Shown here one piece after another: positions 1 to 8,402 of a stretch of DNA of 22,578 nucleotides; positions within the stretch are counted from its first letter, which is position 1, and every line of letters starts with the position of its first letter. The notes below the pieces were generated by a model. That model was given only the letters and a program-made list of their open reading frames with translations, was not told the DNA's origin and ran no database searches. The stretch comes from JAWLGW01 sp964569055. Its GTDB lineage: Bacteria > Planctomycetota > J058. Location of the stretch: contig CAZMSZ010000087.1 of NCBI GenBank assembly GCA_964569055.1, positions 1 through 22,578 on the forward strand, given 5' to 3'. Both the position numbers and the translations under genes were made by a program.

Positions 1-1430
1 TGATCGCCCGCATCCTCCCCCACCCCACCGCGCGCACCCGCGACCTCCTCGTCGTCGACCTCGCCGACGAGCGGCTCCACGCGGCCATCGTGCGCGCGGG
101 CGCGCGCGACGAGGTCGCCGCCACGGCGGACGTGGAGCGGACCGCGGACCTGGCGCAGGACCTCGCCTCCGCGCTCGCGACCCTGCGCGCCGGGGGGGCG
201 CGCGTCCCGGCTCACGCGGCGGCGCTCACCGACGCGGCCACCGCGGTGTGCCTCGACGTGCCGCCCACCGCGGAGCTGCCGGCCGACCGCGTCGAAGGGC
301 TGGTGCGCTGGGAGCTCGAGCCGCTCGTGCCCTCCGCGGGGCCCGAGGGCCTGGCCTGCGGCTGGGCGGCGGGCGCGGCCGCGGCGCGGACGCCCGGGCC
401 GCTCCTGGCCTGTGGGCTCGCGGCGCGCGACCGCGCCGCGCTGGCCGACGCCTTTCGCCGCGCGGGGCTGCACTTGATCGGGGTCTACCCGCGCCTGGGC
501 TGCGCCGCGGCGCTGGCGCCGGCCGACGCGCCGGCGCGCGCGGTGGTGGCGGAGCTCGCGCCCGACCGGGTCGGGCTGGCCTGGCTCGAGGGCGGGCGCG
601 TGACCCGGCTGAGCGTGACCCGCGCCGCGGGCGACGCGGCCCTCGCCGACGCGGTGCTCGCCGCCGCGCCCGACGACGTGCCGCTGCTCGTGGTCGGGAC
701 CGCGCCCGACGCCGTCCGCGCGGCGCTCGAGGCCACGCGCTCCGCGGTCACCTTCCTCCCCTGCGCCGGACCGGCCAGCCTGCTCGGCGCGGCCCGCCAC
801 GCGCTCGCGCTGGCCGGGAGCGAGCGGGTGGCCGGCGTGCCCGGCCACCCCCCGGCGCCGCCGCTCCTCGCGCGCGGCGCGGTCCGCGCCGGTTTGGTGG
901 GCGCGCTGCTGCTCCTGGTCGTCGTCGGGGCGGACGTGGCGCTCGGCAGCCGCGCGCGCCACCTCGCCGAGCAGGTCGCGGTCCGCGAAGGAGAGGCCCG
1001 CGGCGCGCGGGTGGCCGCGGCGACCGCCGCCGAGCTGGTTCGCGAGCGCGACGCCGCGGCGCAGGAGGTCGCCGGGTTGCGCGCCGCCGCCGAGCGGACC
1101 GCCGCGCGCGAGCGGCGCGCGAGCGAGCTGGTGGCGCTGCTCGACGCCCTGGCCGCCGCGCCCGCGGGCGTGGTGCTCGAGCGCTTCGAGGACCGCACCG
1201 CCGGCCCCGGCGGGCGCGCCGAGCTCACCGTGCGAGGCGAAGCGCTCGACCCGGGCGCCGCCCAAGCCTTCCTGCGCGACCTGGCCGCCGCGCTGGCGCC
1301 GCGCGGGCTGACCCTGGTCGAGCGGCAGGTCGTGCGCGCGCCGAGCACGCGGTTCGGGGTGGACGGGTTCCGGTTCGAGGCTCGCCTCGCGGGCGCTGCG
1401 CCGGCCAAAGCCGGGGGGCGGCGCCGGTGA
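1..1430 (+). CDS. PilM/GspL-like pilus/secretion assembly protein (5' end at window edge)
   Basis: Likely inner-membrane platform protein of a type IV pilus / type II secretion system, with an actin-like cytoplasmic domain that recruits the assembly ATPase and a periplasmic domain. The frame is open from base 3 (IARILPHP...), well before the first in-window GTG at 90. The preceding bases are 'tg', so the true start codon probably straddles the left edge. Early residues DLLVVDLADERLHAAIVR and a later WELEPLVP match the pattern of PilM/GspL actin-like domains. One membrane segment (GALLLLVVVGADVAL, about bases 891-944) is followed by an Ala/Arg/Glu-rich coiled coil and a C-terminal domain of about 90 residues like PilN or periplasmic GspL. 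It may therefore be a PilM-PilN/GspL composite. It overlaps the next gene by 4 bases (GTGA). Family placement is by pattern and gene order; overall similarity is low. Confidence 0.72.
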   Translation, partial: IARILPHPTARTRDLLVVDLADERLHAAIVRAGARDEVAATADVERTADLAQDLASALATLRAGGARVPAHAAALTDAATAVCLDVPPTAELPADRVEGLVRWELEPLVPSAGPEGLACGWAAGAAAARTPGPLLACGLAARDRAALADAFRRAGLHLIGVYPRLGCAAALAPADAPARAVVAELAPDRVGLAWLEGGRVTRLSVTRAAGDAALADAVLAAAPDDVPLLVVGTAPDAVRAALEATRSAVTFLPCAGPASLLGAARHALALAGSERVAGVPGHPPAPPLLARGAVRAGLVGALLLLVVVGADVALGSRARHLAEQVAVREGEARGARVAAATAAELVRERDAAAQEVAGLRAAAERTAARERRASELVALLDALAAAPAGVVLERFEDRTAGPGGRAELTVRGEALDPGAAQAFLRDLAAALAPRGLTLVERQVVRAPSTRFGVDGFRFEARLAGAAPAKAGGRRR

Positions 1431-1984
1431 GCCTCGATCCGCGCCGCCGCGTGCTGTACGGCGTCCTGGCGGTCGGGCTCGCGCTCGGCGCCTGGGCCCA
1501 CCTGCGGGCGCTCCCCGCGATCAAGCGGGCGCGCGAGCTGCGCGAGCGCCTGGCCGCGCCGCCGCCGGCCGAGCCCGCGACGACCCCGGCCGCCCTCGAG
1601 GCCGAGCTGGCGCGCCTGCGCGCCGACGTCGCCGCCCTGCGCTCCACGACGTCTCCGGGCGCGCTCGCGGCCGGGCCCGAGCTCGAGGTCGCGCTCGCGG
1701 GGCTCGCCGCGCGCGCCGGCCTGGCGGTCGATCGGTTCGAGACCCACGCCTCGCCGGCGCCCCCGCAGCAGCGCGGAGGGGCGCCCGCGGCCGCCCCGAG
1801 CGCGCCGGCCGCGGCCAGCCGCAAGATCATCCTGCGCGGCGACTTCTTCGGGCTGCGCGCGTTCCTGGCCGAGCTCGCCGCCGCGCCGCGCGGGCTCGCG
1901 ATCGCCGCGCTGGCGGTCGAGCTCGACCCCGCGCCGCGCGACCCCGCGCGACCGCTGTCGATTCAGCTCGAGGTGGCGCCGTGA
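1427..1984 (+). CDS. PilO/GspM-like assembly protein
   Basis: Small bitopic inner-membrane protein, 185 residues, expected to pair with the upstream PilM/GspL-like protein in the assembly platform. The layout is typical of PilO/GspM: a short basic N-terminus (SLDPRRR), one membrane helix at about residues 9-29, a coiled coil to about 80, and a C-terminal ferredoxin-like domain ending LSIQLEVAP. A low-complexity Pro/Ala linker lies at about residues 110-128. The GTG start was chosen because it overlaps the previous stop as GTGA and sits directly before the membrane helix; the frame stays open far upstream only because of GC content. Its own stop overlaps the pilT start in the same way. Sequence identity to named members is not evident, so the call rests on topology and position. 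Confidence 0.65.
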   Translation: MSLDPRRRVLYGVLAVGLALGAWAHLRALPAIKRARELRERLAAPPPAEPATTPAALEAELARLRADVAALRSTTSPGALAAGPELEVALAGLAARAGLAVDRFETHASPAPPQQRGGAPAAAPSAPAAASRKIILRGDFFGLRAFLAELAAAPRGLAIAALAVELDPAPRDPARPLSIQLEVAP

Positions 1985-3147
1985 AGCCGCGCGCGCGCGC
2001 GCTCGCCGGGGGGGACACCCTCCCGCCGTCCGACCCGGCCGCGCGGGCCCGCCTCGACGCGCTGCTGCGCGCGGTGTGCGCGCTCGGCGCCTCGGACCTG
2101 CACCTCACGGCCGGCGAGCCGCCGAGCGTGCGCCGCGTGGGCGCGCTCGAGCCCCTCGCCGGGGTCGCGCCCACCAGCGCCGAGGAGACCGCCGCGCTCG
2201 CCGCGAGCCTGCTCGACCCGGGCCAGCGGCGCGCGTTCGCCGCCGAGGGCGCGCTCGACCTCGCGCTCTCGCTCCGCGAGGGCGCGCGCTTCCGCGTCAA
2301 CGTGTTCCGCGAGCGCGACCGGGTGGCGCTCGCGATCCGCCGCCTCGACGATCGGATCCGCTCGTTCGCGGAGCTGCGCCTCCCCGAGCAGCTCGGCGCG
2401 CTGGCCGAGCTCGACGAGGGGTTGCTGCTGGTGGTCGGCCCGACCGGCTCGGGCAAGTCGACCACCCTCGCCACCCTGATCGACCTGATCAACGCCACCC
2501 GCCCGGTTCACGTGGTCACGCTCGAGGACCCGATCGAGTACCTCCACCTCAGCCGGCGCGCGCTGGTGCGCCAGCGCCAGCTCCACAGCGACTTCGCCGG
2601 CTTCGCGCGCGCGCTGCGCGCCACCCTGCGCGAGGACCCCGACGTGATCCTGGTGGGCGAGCTGCGCGACCGCGCCACGCTGCGCGCCACGCTCATGGCG
2701 GCCGAGACGGGGCACCTCGTGCTCTCGACCCTCCACGCCGGGAGCGCCGTGGGCGCCGCCGAGCGGTTCGTGGGCGCGTTCGGCGAGGATGAGCGCGACA
2801 GCGTGCGCCACCAGCTGTCGCACGTGCTGCGCGCCGTGATCGCCCAGCGGCTGCTGCCGACCCGCGACGGCGCCGCCCGCGTCCCCGCGGTCGAGCTGCT
2901 GCACGTGACCCCGGCCGTCGCCAACCTGATCCGCGCCGGCAAGCCGACGCAGGTCGCCTCCGCCATGGAGAGCGGCGCCTCGCTCGGCATGCAGACCCTC
3001 GAGCAGTCGCTCGCGGCCCTGGTCGCGCGCGGCCTGGTGGACGAGGAGCGCGCCCGTCGCGCGGCGCGCGACGCCAGCGCCTTCGCCGAGCGTCTGCGCC
3101 ACCTGCGCCTCGCGCCCGTCCCGGCCGCGCGGGGCTCGCTGGCATGA
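1981..3147 (+). CDS. pilT: PilT-type retraction ATPase
   Basis: Hexameric cytoplasmic ATPase of the PilT family, which powers pilus disassembly/retraction. It has 388 residues, near the usual PilT length. The N-terminal PAS-like domain carries SDLHLTAGEPPSVRR (about residues 38-52), a PilT hallmark. Walker A GPTGSGKS is at 153-160, the Asp box is in VTLEDPIEYLH, Walker B DPDVILVGELRD starts at 219, and the His box is TGHLVLSTLHAGSA. The C-terminal VANLIRAGKPTQVASAM...GMQTLEQSL matches the PilT 'AIRNLI' and 'GMQTLDQ' region and separates it from GspE/PilB. The start is GTG at 1981, overlapping the previous stop. A PilT beside GspE argues for a dynamic, pilus-like machine rather than a plain type II secretion system. 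Confidence 0.92.
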   Translation: MKPRARALAGGDTLPPSDPAARARLDALLRAVCALGASDLHLTAGEPPSVRRVGALEPLAGVAPTSAEETAALAASLLDPGQRRAFAAEGALDLALSLREGARFRVNVFRERDRVALAIRRLDDRIRSFAELRLPEQLGALAELDEGLLLVVGPTGSGKSTTLATLIDLINATRPVHVVTLEDPIEYLHLSRRALVRQRQLHSDFAGFARALRATLREDPDVILVGELRDRATLRATLMAAETGHLVLSTLHAGSAVGAAERFVGAFGEDERDSVRHQLSHVLRAVIAQRLLPTRDGAARVPAVELLHVTPAVANLIRAGKPTQVASAMESGASLGMQTLEQSLAALVARGLVDEERARRAARDASAFAERLRHLRLAPVPAARGSLA

Positions 3148-4769
3148 CCCGCCCGACCGAGGCGCTCCGCCTGCTCCACGCCGCGCACGCGGCGGGGCTC
3201 ATGGCGACCCTCGCGCCCGACGAGGTCCTGCAGGAGGCCCGCCGCGCGGGGCGCGACCCGGTCGACGTGGCGACCGGGCGGCTGCGCCTCCCGCGCGAGG
3301 CGTTCTACCGGGCGCTGGCGGCGCAGCGCGGGCTCCCGTTCCTGGAGGCCGACCGCCTCGAGCCCGAGCCCGCCCTGCTGGCCCGGGCCCCCGCCCGGCT
3401 GCTGGTGCGCAAGCAGGTGCTCCCGCTGCGCGAGCAAGACGGCGCCGCGCTGATCGCCACCAGCGACCCCGCCGACGAGTCGGCCCTCGAGACGTTGCGC
3501 CGCGTGCTCGGCGGCCCGCTCGCGCTCGCGGTCGCCGAGCCCCTCGCGCTCCAGGCGGCCCTGCGGCGCCACCTCCCGGCCGAGGGCGGCGAGGCCGCCG
3601 CGTTCGACGCGATCGGGTTCCTCGACGACCTCCTCCACCAGGCCTGGCTGCGCCGCGCCTCGGACGTTCACCTCGACCCGCAGCCCGCCGGCCTGGTGAT
3701 CCGCCTGCGGGTCGACGGGCACCTCGTGCCGACCGGGGGCGTCCTCCCCCACGAGGACGCCGCGGCCCTGATCTCGCGGGTCAAGGTGCTCGGCGGGCTC
3801 GACATCGCCGAGCGGCGCGAGCCGCAGGACGGCGGGCTCACCCACGCCCCGCGCGCCGGCGGGCCGGCCCTCGACGTGCGCCTCGCCACGATCCCCACCC
3901 GCCACGGCGAGCGCGCCACCCTCCGGCTCCTGGGCGGCGAGGCGGAGCAGCTCACGCTCGACCGCCTCGGCTTCCAGCCCGCGGACATGGACCGCCTGCG
4001 CGGCGCCCTCGCCTCGGCGCACGGCATGGTCCTCCTCACCGGCCCCACCGGGAGCGGCAAGACGACCACGCTCTACGCCGCCCTGCGCGAGGTGGCCGCG
4101 CCGCACCGCAACGTGCTCACCGTCGAGGACCCCGTCGAGCGCGTCCTGCCGGGGATCTCGCAGGTGCAGGTCGACCGCGCCGGCAAGGTGACCTTCGCGG
4201 GCGCGCTGCGCTCGCTCCTGCGCCACGACCCCGACGTCCTGATGGTCGGCGAGATCCGCGACGGCGAGACGGCCGACGTGGCGGTCAAGGCCGCCATGAC
4301 CGGGCACCTCGTGCTCTCGAGCCTGCACACCAACCGCGCCGCCGGGGCGCCCGCCCGCCTGGTCGACCTCGGCTGCCAGCCCTTCCTGGTCGCCTCGGTC
4401 CTGCGGGCCGTGATCGCCCAGCGCCTGGTCCGCCGGCTGTGCGTGCGCTGCCGCGCGCCGCGCCTGGCGGCCCCGGCCGAGCTGCAGGCGCTGCTCGGGA
4501 GCGCCGAGCTCCCGAGCGACGCGCTGGAGGTCCACGAGCCGCGCGGCTGCCCGGCCTGCGTCGGGACGGGCTACGCCGGGCGGGTGGCCCTGGTCGAGGG
4601 GCTGTGGATCGACGAGGAGGTCGCGGCCGCGATCGACGCCGGCGCCAGCGAAGAGGCGCTGCGGCGCCTGGCGCGCGAGCGCGGCGGGCGGACCCTGGCG
4701 GAGGACGGCCTCGTCAAGGTGCGCGCCGGCGAGACGAGCCTCGCCGAGGCGCTGCTGGCGAGGATCTGA
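3144..4769 (+). CDS. gspE: GspE/PilB-type assembly ATPase
   Basis: Cytoplasmic secretion/pilus extension ATPase, 541 residues. The N-terminal 150 residues form a GspE_N/MshEN-like domain that would bind the platform protein. The motor domain contains ASDVHLDPQ, Walker A GPTGSGKT at 300-307, the Asp box TVEDPVE, Walker B DPDVLMVGEIRD from residue 362, and the His box TGHLVLSSLHTNRA. The zinc-binding C-metal motif is complete: C433-x2-C436 and C469-x2-C472 (GCPACVGTGY). This tetracysteine motif is typical of GspE/PilB and absent from PilT. ATG at 3144 overlaps the pilT stop as ATGA, so the two motors are translationally coupled. The sequence does not decide between the names GspE and PilB. Confidence 0.93.
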   Translation: MTRPTEALRLLHAAHAAGLMATLAPDEVLQEARRAGRDPVDVATGRLRLPREAFYRALAAQRGLPFLEADRLEPEPALLARAPARLLVRKQVLPLREQDGAALIATSDPADESALETLRRVLGGPLALAVAEPLALQAALRRHLPAEGGEAAAFDAIGFLDDLLHQAWLRRASDVHLDPQPAGLVIRLRVDGHLVPTGGVLPHEDAAALISRVKVLGGLDIAERREPQDGGLTHAPRAGGPALDVRLATIPTRHGERATLRLLGGEAEQLTLDRLGFQPADMDRLRGALASAHGMVLLTGPTGSGKTTTLYAALREVAAPHRNVLTVEDPVERVLPGISQVQVDRAGKVTFAGALRSLLRHDPDVLMVGEIRDGETADVAVKAAMTGHLVLSSLHTNRAAGAPARLVDLGCQPFLVASVLRAVIAQRLVRRLCVRCRAPRLAAPAELQALLGSAELPSDALEVHEPRGCPACVGTGYAGRVALVEGLWIDEEVAAAIDAGASEEALRRLARERGGRTLAEDGLVKVRAGETSLAEALLARI

Positions 4770-4770
4770 C

Positions 4771-5991
4771 GTGGAGTTCGGCTACGACGCGCTCGACGCT
4801 CAGGGACGGCAGGTGGCGGGGACGCTCGAGGCCCCCGACGAGGGGAGCGCCGCCGCCACGCTCCGCGCGCGCGGCCTGTTCCCGACCGCCCTCCGCCCCG
4901 GAGCCGCGCGCGCCGCGGCGCCGGCGACCGCGACCGGCGGCCGCCGCCGCGGCCTCCTGCCGCGCCCCGTCAAGAGCTCCGACGTGAGCCTGCTCCTCGC
5001 CCAGCTCGCGCTCATGCTCCGCAGCGGGCTGACCCTGCTCCACGCCCTCGACACCCTGTCGCGCGAGGCGAGCCTCCCCGCGCTCGGGGCCTGCTGCGGC
5101 CGGCTCGCCGCGGCGGTCCAGGCCGGCCGCCCGCTGTCGCAGGCGCTCGAGGCGGAGCAGCGGCTGCTCCCGCCGCTGGTGGCCCGCCTGGTCAAGACCG
5201 CCGAGGCGACCGGCGAGCTCGACCAGGCCTTCGACCGCGCGGCCGAGTTCATCGACCGGCGCGCCGCGCTGCGCGCCCAGCTCGTGACCAGCCTCACCTA
5301 CCCGGCGATCGTGGTGCTCGCGGCCACGGGCGTGTTCTGGTTCCTGACCACGCAGGTCGTCCCCAAGTTCGCCAGCTTCCTCGCCCAGCGCCGCGTGGCC
5401 CTCCCCTGGACCACCCAGCGCCTCATGGACCTCTCGGGCTTCCTCACGAGCTACGGGCCCGCCCTGCTGTGGGCGCTCGCCGGCCTGGTCGCGGTGCTCG
5501 CCGCCGCCTGGCGGACCGAGGGCGGCCGGCGCGCGCTCGAGCGCTGCGCGCTCGCGATCCCGGGGGTGGGCGGGGTGCTCGAGGCCGCGGCCATGGTGCA
5601 CATCACGCGCACGCTCGGCCTGCTGCTCAAGAGCGGCCTCCCGCTGCTGGAGGCGCTCCAGACGCTCTCGAGCTCGGCCTCGCTCCGCTGCTACGGCGAC
5701 GTGCTGGCCCGCGCGCGCGAGCGCGTGGTCGCCGGCGCGACCCTCGCCGCCAGCCTGCAGGACCGCCTGATCCCCCCGCTCGGCCTGCAGGTCGTCGCGG
5801 TCGGCGAGGAGACGGGCGCGCTGGAGGAGGTCGTGCGCGAGCTGAGCGAGTTCTACGACCGGCGCCTGCAACAGCTCGTCCGCACCCTGTCGAGCCTGGT
5901 CGAGCCGGCCCTGCTGGTGGTCGTCGGCGGCATGGTCGGCTTCGTCTACTTGAGCTTCTTCCAGGCGGTGTTCCGTGTGGCCGCCCGCTGA
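4771..5991 (+). CDS. gspF: GspF/PilC inner-membrane platform protein
   Basis: Polytopic inner-membrane protein that couples the ATPases to pilin/pseudopilin assembly. It has 406 residues, the usual length. The opening FGYDALDAQGRQVAGTLEA is the classic GspF N-terminus. Two T2SSF repeats are visible at about 72-195 and 275-397, each starting with an LLxxGLxLLxAL-type helix (LMLRSGLTLLHALDTL and LLLKSGLPLLEALQTL). Membrane segments are near 176-194, 230-247 and 379-398. GTG at 4771 is one base after the gspE stop; no other start fits the conserved N-terminus. Residues 42-62 form an Ala/Arg-rich linker. Confidence 0.93.
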   Translation: MEFGYDALDAQGRQVAGTLEAPDEGSAAATLRARGLFPTALRPGAARAAAPATATGGRRRGLLPRPVKSSDVSLLLAQLALMLRSGLTLLHALDTLSREASLPALGACCGRLAAAVQAGRPLSQALEAEQRLLPPLVARLVKTAEATGELDQAFDRAAEFIDRRAALRAQLVTSLTYPAIVVLAATGVFWFLTTQVVPKFASFLAQRRVALPWTTQRLMDLSGFLTSYGPALLWALAGLVAVLAAAWRTEGGRRALERCALAIPGVGGVLEAAAMVHITRTLGLLLKSGLPLLEALQTLSSSASLRCYGDVLARARERVVAGATLAASLQDRLIPPLGLQVVAVGEETGALEEVVRELSEFYDRRLQQLVRTLSSLVEPALLVVVGGMVGFVYLSFFQAVFRVAAR

Positions 5992-5992
5992 G

Positions 5993-6520
5993 GTGATCGT
6001 GAGCTTCCCGTCCCGCGCGCCCCTGCTCGTCGTGCTCCCGCTCGCCCTGGCCCTGGCCGGCGGCGCGGTGCGCGGTCAGGACCAGACCCCGAGCGAGCGC
6101 GCCGCACCCGAGCCCGCCGCGCCGGCCGAGCCCAGCCCCGCCTCCACCGGGCCGGGTTCGGTCGAGGCCACGCCACCTTCGCCGAGCGAGGGCGCGCCCG
6201 CGGAGCCCCCGCGGCGCGACCCGTTCCGCACCTCGGGCGCCGCGACCCCGTCGGGGGCGCCCGCCGCGAGCGCGTCCGTCCCCGCCCTGTCGCGCCTGGC
6301 GCTGCGCGGCCAGATCCGCCTGGCCGGTCAGCCCCCGGCCGCGCTGCTCGCGGTGGGCGGACACCTGCAGGTCGTGCGCCCCGGCGCCTCGCTCGACGTC
6401 GACGTGCCCGCCGCGGCCGGCGCGCCGGCGCGCCGGCAGACGTTGATCGTCCAGGCGATCGAGCGCGGCAGCGTCACGCTCTCGGTCGGCGCCGACGGCC
6501 CCAAGGTGGTGCTGCGGTGA
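5993..6520 (+). CDS. PilP/GspC-like periplasmic secretin-linking protein
   Basis: Predicted to link the inner-membrane platform to the secretin. The N-terminus has a signal or anchor helix (SRAPLLVVLPLALALAGGAV), then a Pro/Ala/Glu-rich linker of about 45 residues, then the RDPF motif at residues 75-78. RDPF is typical of PilP and precedes a small beta domain here (LSRLALRGQIRL...ALLAVGGHLQVVRPGASLDV...VTLSV). GTG at 5993 lies one base after the gspF stop; GTG 5999 would serve equally well, while 5975 would overlap gspF and add Pro-rich residues before the signal. Its stop overlaps the secretin start (GTGA), matching the PilP-PilQ gene order. PilP is normally a lipoprotein; no lipobox is seen, so the GspC alternative stays open. 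Confidence 0.68.
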   Translation: MIVSFPSRAPLLVVLPLALALAGGAVRGQDQTPSERAAPEPAAPAEPSPASTGPGSVEATPPSPSEGAPAEPPRRDPFRTSGAATPSGAPAASASVPALSRLALRGQIRLAGQPPAALLAVGGHLQVVRPGASLDVDVPAAAGAPARRQTLIVQAIERGSVTLSVGADGPKVVLR

Positions 6521-8373
6521 GGCGCGCCGCCCTCGCCCTGGCCCTGGTGCTGTGCGCGCTCCCCGCCAGCGCGCAGGAGGAGCGGCCCGCCGCGCGCCCC
6601 ACCGACGCGGTCGTGGAGTGGTTCTCGATCGCGCGCGCGGCTCGCCTCGACGACGCGGTGCGCCTCCTCGGCGAGGCCGCCAGCGTGAACGTGGTGTGCA
6701 CCGTCGAGGCGGCCGAGCGCGAGCTCCCCGCGCTGTTGCTGCAGGACCTCACCGTGCGCGAGGTCGTCGAGACGCTCTGCAAGGTCTCGGGGCTGTGGTA
6801 TCGCGACGACGGGAACGTCGTGCGGATCATGACCGCCGAGGAGTACCGCGAGGACCTCGTGGTCCAGCGCGAGCCCAAGATCCGCGTGTTCACGCTGCTC
6901 CACCCCAACGCGGTGTCGGTCGCCGGCGCGATCCGCGACCTCTACGGCAGCCGCGTGCTGCTGAGCTACGGAATCGCCGCCGAGCAGCTCGCCACCCCCC
7001 TCGCGAGCGCGAGCGGCGGCGTCGGCACGAGCGGCGGGTTCGGCGGCTTCCCCGGGGCCTCCTTCCGTGGCTCGGGCGCGGGCCGCTTCTCCACCACGTT
7101 CGGCGGGGTGGGCGGCTACGGCTACGGCGGGCTCGGCTACGGCGGGTTCGGCACCAGCGGCCGCTCCGTCGACGACGACGACGCGCGGCGCCTCGACGAC
7201 GACCTCAGCGCGGGTCAGCTCGCGCGGGTGCAGGTGGGCGAGGACGGGCAGGTGGTCTCGGACGTGAGCGGGCTCACCCGATCCCGCCCGCCGATCGCGG
7301 TCACGGTCAACCGCCGCCAGAACGTCGTGGTGGTCCGCACCGCCGACGAGGAGGCCCTCGGCCAGATCGAGCGGCTGATCCTCGACCTCGACCGCCCCAC
7401 CCCGCAGGTGCTGCTCGAGGTCAAGGTGCTCGAGCTCGAGCTCGGCGACGACTTCCGCGCCGCGCTCGACGTCGACCTGGTCAGCGGCCCCGAGCGCGCG
7501 AACATCGCCACGGGCGAGGCGACGAACCCGCTCGTCTCGGGCGCGGCCACCGTCGCCGAGCAGGTGATCGCCGCCGGCAACGCCCCCTTCGCCGGCGGGG
7601 CGCTGGTGTATCAGTTCCTCAACGACCACGTGCGCGTGCGGCTCGAGGCGCTCGAGACCGAGGGGCGCCTCGGCGTGCTCGCCACCCCCCTCCTGCTGTG
7701 CGCCAACAACGAGGTGGCCCGGATCTTCATCGGCGAGGAGCGGCCGCTGGTCCGCAACTTCGAGCTGCAGTCCACCACCACCAACGGGGTCGTGCAGAAC
7801 CAGGTCGTGCCCACCGTCGACCTGCGCGACATCGGCAACACGCTCCGGCTGGTGCCCTCGATCAACGCCGACCGCACCGTGACCCTCACGATCATCCAGG
7901 ACGTCTCGAGCGTGAACGTGGGCGGGACCAACCTCCCCGTCCCCAACGGCCAGGGCGGGATCACCTCGTTCGCCGTCGACACCGTCAACACCGCCAACCT
8001 CGAGGGGACGGTGGTCGCCAAGGACGGGCTGACGCTCGCCGTCGGCGGGCTGATCCGCAAGGAGATGGTCGACCGCACCAGCGGGATCCCCTACCTCATG
8101 GACCTGCCGCTGATCGGCTGGCTGTTCGGCGAGACCGTGCGCACCGAGACGCACCGCGAGCTGCTGCTCCTGATCACGCCGCACGTGCTGACCACACCCG
8201 CCGAGGGGCACGAGGTCTCGCGCAAGCGGCTCGAGGCGCTCTCGCTCCACCCCTTCCACGACGTGGGGGATCGCGCGCTGCAGCGCTACTCGCGCCACGA
8301 CGCCCCTGGCGCGGAGGACTACGGCCGCCTGATCGAGGACTACCTGCTCCCCTGGAACGAGCCGGTCCGGTGA
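6517..8373 (+). CDS. Secretin (GspD/PilQ family)
   Basis: Outer-membrane secretin, 618 residues, forming the multimeric exit channel for the pilus or substrates. A Sec signal peptide (RRAALALALVLCALPASAQ) precedes an STN/N0-like domain at about 28-110 (LDDAVRLLGEAASVNVVC...LTVREVVETLCKVSGLWY). An N1-like part follows, then a Gly/Phe/Tyr-rich insert at about 163-216, an N3-like part (NRRQNVVVVRTADEEALGQI), and the secretin core from about 330 to 560. The core includes TTTNGVVQNQVVPTVDLRDIGNTL and the C-terminal signature VGGLIRKEMVDRTSGIPYLMDLPLIG...ELLLLITPHVL. GTG at 6517 overlaps the previous stop and is followed at once by the signal peptide. The glycine-rich insert is not part of the standard architecture. 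Confidence 0.92.
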   Translation: MRRAALALALVLCALPASAQEERPAARPTDAVVEWFSIARAARLDDAVRLLGEAASVNVVCTVEAAERELPALLLQDLTVREVVETLCKVSGLWYRDDGNVVRIMTAEEYREDLVVQREPKIRVFTLLHPNAVSVAGAIRDLYGSRVLLSYGIAAEQLATPLASASGGVGTSGGFGGFPGASFRGSGAGRFSTTFGGVGGYGYGGLGYGGFGTSGRSVDDDDARRLDDDLSAGQLARVQVGEDGQVVSDVSGLTRSRPPIAVTVNRRQNVVVVRTADEEALGQIERLILDLDRPTPQVLLEVKVLELELGDDFRAALDVDLVSGPERANIATGEATNPLVSGAATVAEQVIAAGNAPFAGGALVYQFLNDHVRVRLEALETEGRLGVLATPLLLCANNEVARIFIGEERPLVRNFELQSTTTNGVVQNQVVPTVDLRDIGNTLRLVPSINADRTVTLTIIQDVSSVNVGGTNLPVPNGQGGITSFAVDTVNTANLEGTVVAKDGLTLAVGGLIRKEMVDRTSGIPYLMDLPLIGWLFGETVRTETHRELLLLITPHVLTTPAEGHEVSRKRLEALSLHPFHDVGDRALQRYSRHDAPGAEDYGRLIEDYLLPWNEPVR

Positions 8374-8402
8374 GCGCCCCCCGCCGCCCGAGAGGATCCG
8401 CC

